A stretch of 54,683 bases of DNA, from NCBI GenBank assembly GCA_017532425.1, contig JAFXJH010000132.1, positions 1 to 54,683 on the forward strand, in the 5' to 3' direction. The notes below the pieces were generated by a model. The model saw only the letters and a list, made by a program, of their open reading frames with translations. It was not told the origin of the DNA and searched no databases. Source of the DNA: Clostridia bacterium (GTDB lineage Bacteria; Bacillota; Clostridia; Oscillospirales; CAG-272). Below are positions 52,380 to 54,683 of the stretch, piece by piece. A program made the translations under genes and the position numbers. Positions within the stretch are counted from its first letter, which is position 1, and the number at the start of each line of letters is the position of its first letter.

Positions 52380-53245
52380 TGCATTTCATAAACGCCAAAG
52401 CGATACTCTCCTCCAAAAACGGAATGAATATTTATCGCGGATGTACGCACGGCTGTATATATTGCGATAGCCGCTCGGACTGCTATCAGATCGATCATAT
52501 ATTTGAGGACGTTGCAGTAAAGCAAAATGCCCCCGAGCTTTTGGAGGACGCTCTTATGAGAAAACGTAAGCCGTGTATGATAGGCACGGGATCGATGTGC
52601 GACCCGTATATGCACTGCGAGGCGACTCTCGGATATACGCGAAAATGTCTTGAGGTTATAGATAAATATAACTGCGGTGTTACGCTGATCACAAAATCGG
52701 ATCGCGTTTTGCGCGATATTGACCTGCTTGAACAGATAAACAGTCATTCAAAGGCAGTAGTTCAGATCACGATGACTACGTATGACGAAGATCTCTGCCG
52801 TGTGATCGAGCCTGACGTGTGTACGACAAAGCGCAGGTATGAGGTCTTGAAGGAGCTTCAGAAGCGCAAGATACCGAGCGTGGTCTGGCTTTGCCCGATA
52901 CTTCCATATATAAACGATACCGAAGAAAATCTGCGTGGGATTCTTGATTACTGCTTCGATTCGGGCGTGGTCGGAATTATGAATTTCGGCTTCGGTCTGA
53001 CCTTGCGGAGCGGAAACCGCGAATATTTTTATAAAAAGCTTGACGAGCATTTTCCGAAAATGAAGGAAAGATATCAAAAGCGCTTCGGTCAGTCGTACGA
53101 GTGCCCGTCCGATAACTCCGCAAGACTGTGGAATATCTTTCAGAGCGGATGCAGAGCACACGGCGTTATGTGTAAGCCTGATGAAATATTTGCGTATCTG
53201 AACGAGTATCCTCAAAAAAACGAGCAGATAAGCTTGCTTGTTTAA
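52379..53245 (+). CDS. SPL-family radical SAM protein
   Basis: A 288-residue radical SAM enzyme. The cluster motif CTHGCIYC (Cys22, Cys26, Cys29) reads CxxxCxxC, and the surrounding YRGCTHGCIYCDSRS is typical of the spore-photoproduct-lyase-like Rv2578c family. Its substrate is unknown; true SplB repairs spore photoproduct in DNA. No C-terminal auxiliary cluster is evident. It is coupled to the DUF3795-like gene (TAATG) and followed by a hairpin terminator. Confidence 0.9.
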   Translation: MHFINAKAILSSKNGMNIYRGCTHGCIYCDSRSDCYQIDHIFEDVAVKQNAPELLEDALMRKRKPCMIGTGSMCDPYMHCEATLGYTRKCLEVIDKYNCGVTLITKSDRVLRDIDLLEQINSHSKAVVQITMTTYDEDLCRVIEPDVCTTKRRYEVLKELQKRKIPSVVWLCPILPYINDTEENLRGILDYCFDSGVVGIMNFGFGLTLRSGNREYFYKKLDEHFPKMKERYQKRFGQSYECPSDNSARLWNIFQSGCRAHGVMCKPDEIFAYLNEYPQKNEQISLLV

Positions 53246-53258
53246 ATAATAAAATAAA

Positions 53259-53286
53259 TCTCCGCACTTTTTACGAGGTGCGGAGA
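53259..53286. terminator. Shared terminator of the radical SAM operon and the XRE gene
   Basis: TCTCCGCAC (53259-53267) pairs with GTGCGGAGA (53278-53286), flanked by T-rich sequence on either strand; it lies between two convergent genes. Confidence 0.8.
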
Positions 53287-53304
53287 ATCTGTTTTAATTG
53301 GTGA

Positions 53305-54348
53305 TCATCTTAATAGTTTTCTCTTTTTGCGTTCTACTTCCGTTACTGCGGCATCCTCTTCCTTGTATCCCCATTCGTCACGGATACAAGCGATCATTCG
53401 ATCATACGTTTCTATTGCTTTGGCTTTTTCGCCGAGTATCGTATATATCGTTGCAAGTCCGTCCAAAGCGTCCGTATATCTCGGCTTGTTATCTTGATCC
53501 GCAGACCACGATGCTTCATAAAATTCTATTGCCTTTTCATACTCGCACTTTCTTGCGTGATACTGCGCGCTTTCAAATAAAAATCCGCTGTGATCCGAAA
53601 ATTCCTTGAGGGCGCTGCTCATAATTTCATCTGCAGTATGAACGTCATACTCTGCCATAGCAATATAAGCCTCGTAGACGGGAATCAAAAACGGCTTGTG
53701 TGCGGGAAGAGTCTTGTACTTGTCAAGATATTCCCGAGCCTCTGACGTACGGTGATCTGAAATTAAATTGTCCATAACCTCGTAGTATGGCAAGGGCGTT
53801 TTGGGCGTGATATTGTCATTTTCGATGACCTCTTTGTAAAAGTCGATAACGTCCGTGTGATTTGAGATGTTCCAGTCCCAACAGCATGCACCCTCCGCCT
53901 TCTGTAAAAGCCATTGACATTCCTTGATTTCGGGAGAGATCATAATTGCTTCACGGGCATATTTGCTTACTTTTTTGGAATCCGATTCCATACGGTGGTG
54001 ATAAAGATGAGCGAGCAGACTCAATATCTTTCTCTTGTCGGTGGCCTCGTCAAGAAGATTTTTTAAGAAGCTCTCGTATTCGTAAAATACTCCGCTTGAA
54101 AATTCTTCTTCAACGTCAAGCCTCTTTTCAAGTCGTTTTAATTTCTGATCGGTTGTCAAATCAAAAAGCTCGTCGATAGTGACTCCAAGCTCACCTGATA
54201 AAAGGGGTAATAAGGATATGTCGGGCATCGTGATTCCCGTTTCCCATTTTGATATAGATTGAGCGCTTATTCCAAGTGCAGAGCCAAGCTCTTCTTGCGT
54301 AAGCTGAGCCTTTTGTCTTAACTGTTTTATTTTATTTCCAATATCCAT
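53305..54348 (-). CDS. XRE-family regulator with helical-repeat tail
   Basis: A 347-residue protein with an N-terminal XRE helix-turn-helix (IGNKIKQLRQKAQLTQEELGSALGISAQSISKWETG) and a long C-terminal TPR-like region (about 90-340) with pairs of helices (YEKAIEFYEASW..., EKAKAIETYDRMI). Such XRE-TPR proteins can respond to a peptide or other ligand, as in Rgg/PlcR-type regulators. GGAGG lies 7 bases before the ATG. Targets are unknown. Confidence 0.88.
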   Translation of the reverse strand: MDIGNKIKQLRQKAQLTQEELGSALGISAQSISKWETGITMPDISLLPLLSGELGVTIDELFDLTTDQKLKRLEKRLDVEEEFSSGVFYEYESFLKNLLDEATDKRKILSLLAHLYHHRMESDSKKVSKYAREAIMISPEIKECQWLLQKAEGACCWDWNISNHTDVIDFYKEVIENDNITPKTPLPYYEVMDNLISDHRTSEAREYLDKYKTLPAHKPFLIPVYEAYIAMAEYDVHTADEIMSSALKEFSDHSGFLFESAQYHARKCEYEKAIEFYEASWSADQDNKPRYTDALDGLATIYTILGEKAKAIETYDRMIACIRDEWGYKEEDAAVTEVERKKRKLLR

Positions 54349-54683
54349 ATTTGTTCCTCCGATTTGCTTTAGGTGTTTGCTGTAATTATTATAACATCAG
54401 AACATATAAAAAACAATAACGCATTTTTCATATGGATTCACTTGTCAGGTGATAAGATCAAACTGTTTGCAAAAGTATAAAAATTAAATATAAAAACGGA
54501 GAAATCTATCGAAATCTCCGCTTTTCTCGTTTTTTCGTGTGCATCTAAATCAGACACTCATCATGTGACGTGTGGCTGATTTAGATGCAGGTCGGTTTTG
54601 CAGAGGGTACACTAACCCCATTGGCGATGATGGGAGTTGCACTTAACCGCTATCTTCCGGGGTGCAACGCCATGCTTGGGAAC
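54349..54683. other. XRE promoter region and hairpin-rich window end
   Basis: After the XRE promoter come a terminator-like hairpin (54497-54520, CGGAGA/TCTCCG then T-rich) with no obvious gene to terminate, and then three hairpins: 54540-54589 (14-bp stem), 54617-54634 and 54636-54668. A 33-codon frame runs from an ATG at 54585 to the window edge without a ribosome site. The right end may be a repeat, a structured RNA or an element end. Confidence 0.6.
54388..54416 (-). promoter_or_regulatory. Sigma-A promoter of the XRE gene
   Basis: On the minus strand TTGTTT (54411-54416), 17-bp spacer, TATAAT (54388-54393) with extended -10. Confidence 0.78.

Noticed and set aside
54585-54683. Start of a protein gene running off the window
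   Set aside because: The frame is open for 33 codons but has no ribosome site and its ATG lies inside a hairpin stem, so it is left as undecided rather than called.

Overview
The window reads as chromosomal DNA of an anaerobic low-to-mid-GC Gram-positive bacterium of class Clostridia (Bacillota), most likely a gut-type lineage. The evidence is the gene order (nusB / M22-family protein / xseA / xseB / ispA / tlyA / nadK / argR / recN, and murB / rapZ / whiA / dnaE), strong GGAGG ribosome sites, four TTG starts, and sigma-A promoters that often carry an extended -10 (TGnTATAAT). No rRNA, tRNA or CRISPR array was seen. The species cannot be named from this sequence alone.

Layout. 1-1020: 3' end of a large serine recombinase and its terminator, probably the edge of an integrated element. 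1088-10738: core block with ligA, obg, prfA, tsaC, a GyrA/ParC-type subunit and a SpoIID-like wall protein. 10739-11178: a structured non-coding RNA candidate, possibly raiA-motif. 11179-16060: small accessory genes (DUF1292, alpha/beta hydrolase, DUF378, a HAAS-like/adhesin-like membrane pair, trmB, a DUF3021-like protein). 16282-31648: long core operons for RNA modification, repair, isoprenoids, NADP, arginine control, tyrosyl-tRNA, peptidoglycan precursor and replication. 31791-38212: class A PBP, TspO-like protein, coaE, lytic transglycosylase, M18 aminopeptidase and a DUF4867 protein. 38213-38970: accessory patch with a MazG-like gene and repeat hairpins. 38971-43081: a minus-strand M28 peptidase/MFS operon and a divergent NhaC-type antiporter. 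43151-43796: a small element bounded by ~39-bp inverted repeats. 43812-47245: upp-uraA uracil salvage and an intracellular GH29-like fucosidase. 47353-51284: a two-component system with membrane proteins, including two paralogous two-helix proteins, and a small repeat protein. 51557-53245: DUF4186 / DUF3795-like / radical SAM operon. 53305-54348: XRE regulator with a helical-repeat tail. 54349-54683: regulator promoter, then a hairpin-rich tail cut by the window edge.

How it works together. Most of the window is housekeeping. Peptidoglycan functions recur (MurB, RapZ and WhiA neighbourhood, class A PBP, lytic transglycosylase, SpoIID-like protein). tRNA and translation quality functions recur as well (TsaC, a TsaD-like paralog, TrmB, TyrS, RF1, TlyA). 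The least explained parts are the structured RNA near 10.9 kb, the inverted-repeat element near 43.5 kb, the radical SAM/Cys-rich operon near 52 kb, and the membrane-protein genes around the two-component system.
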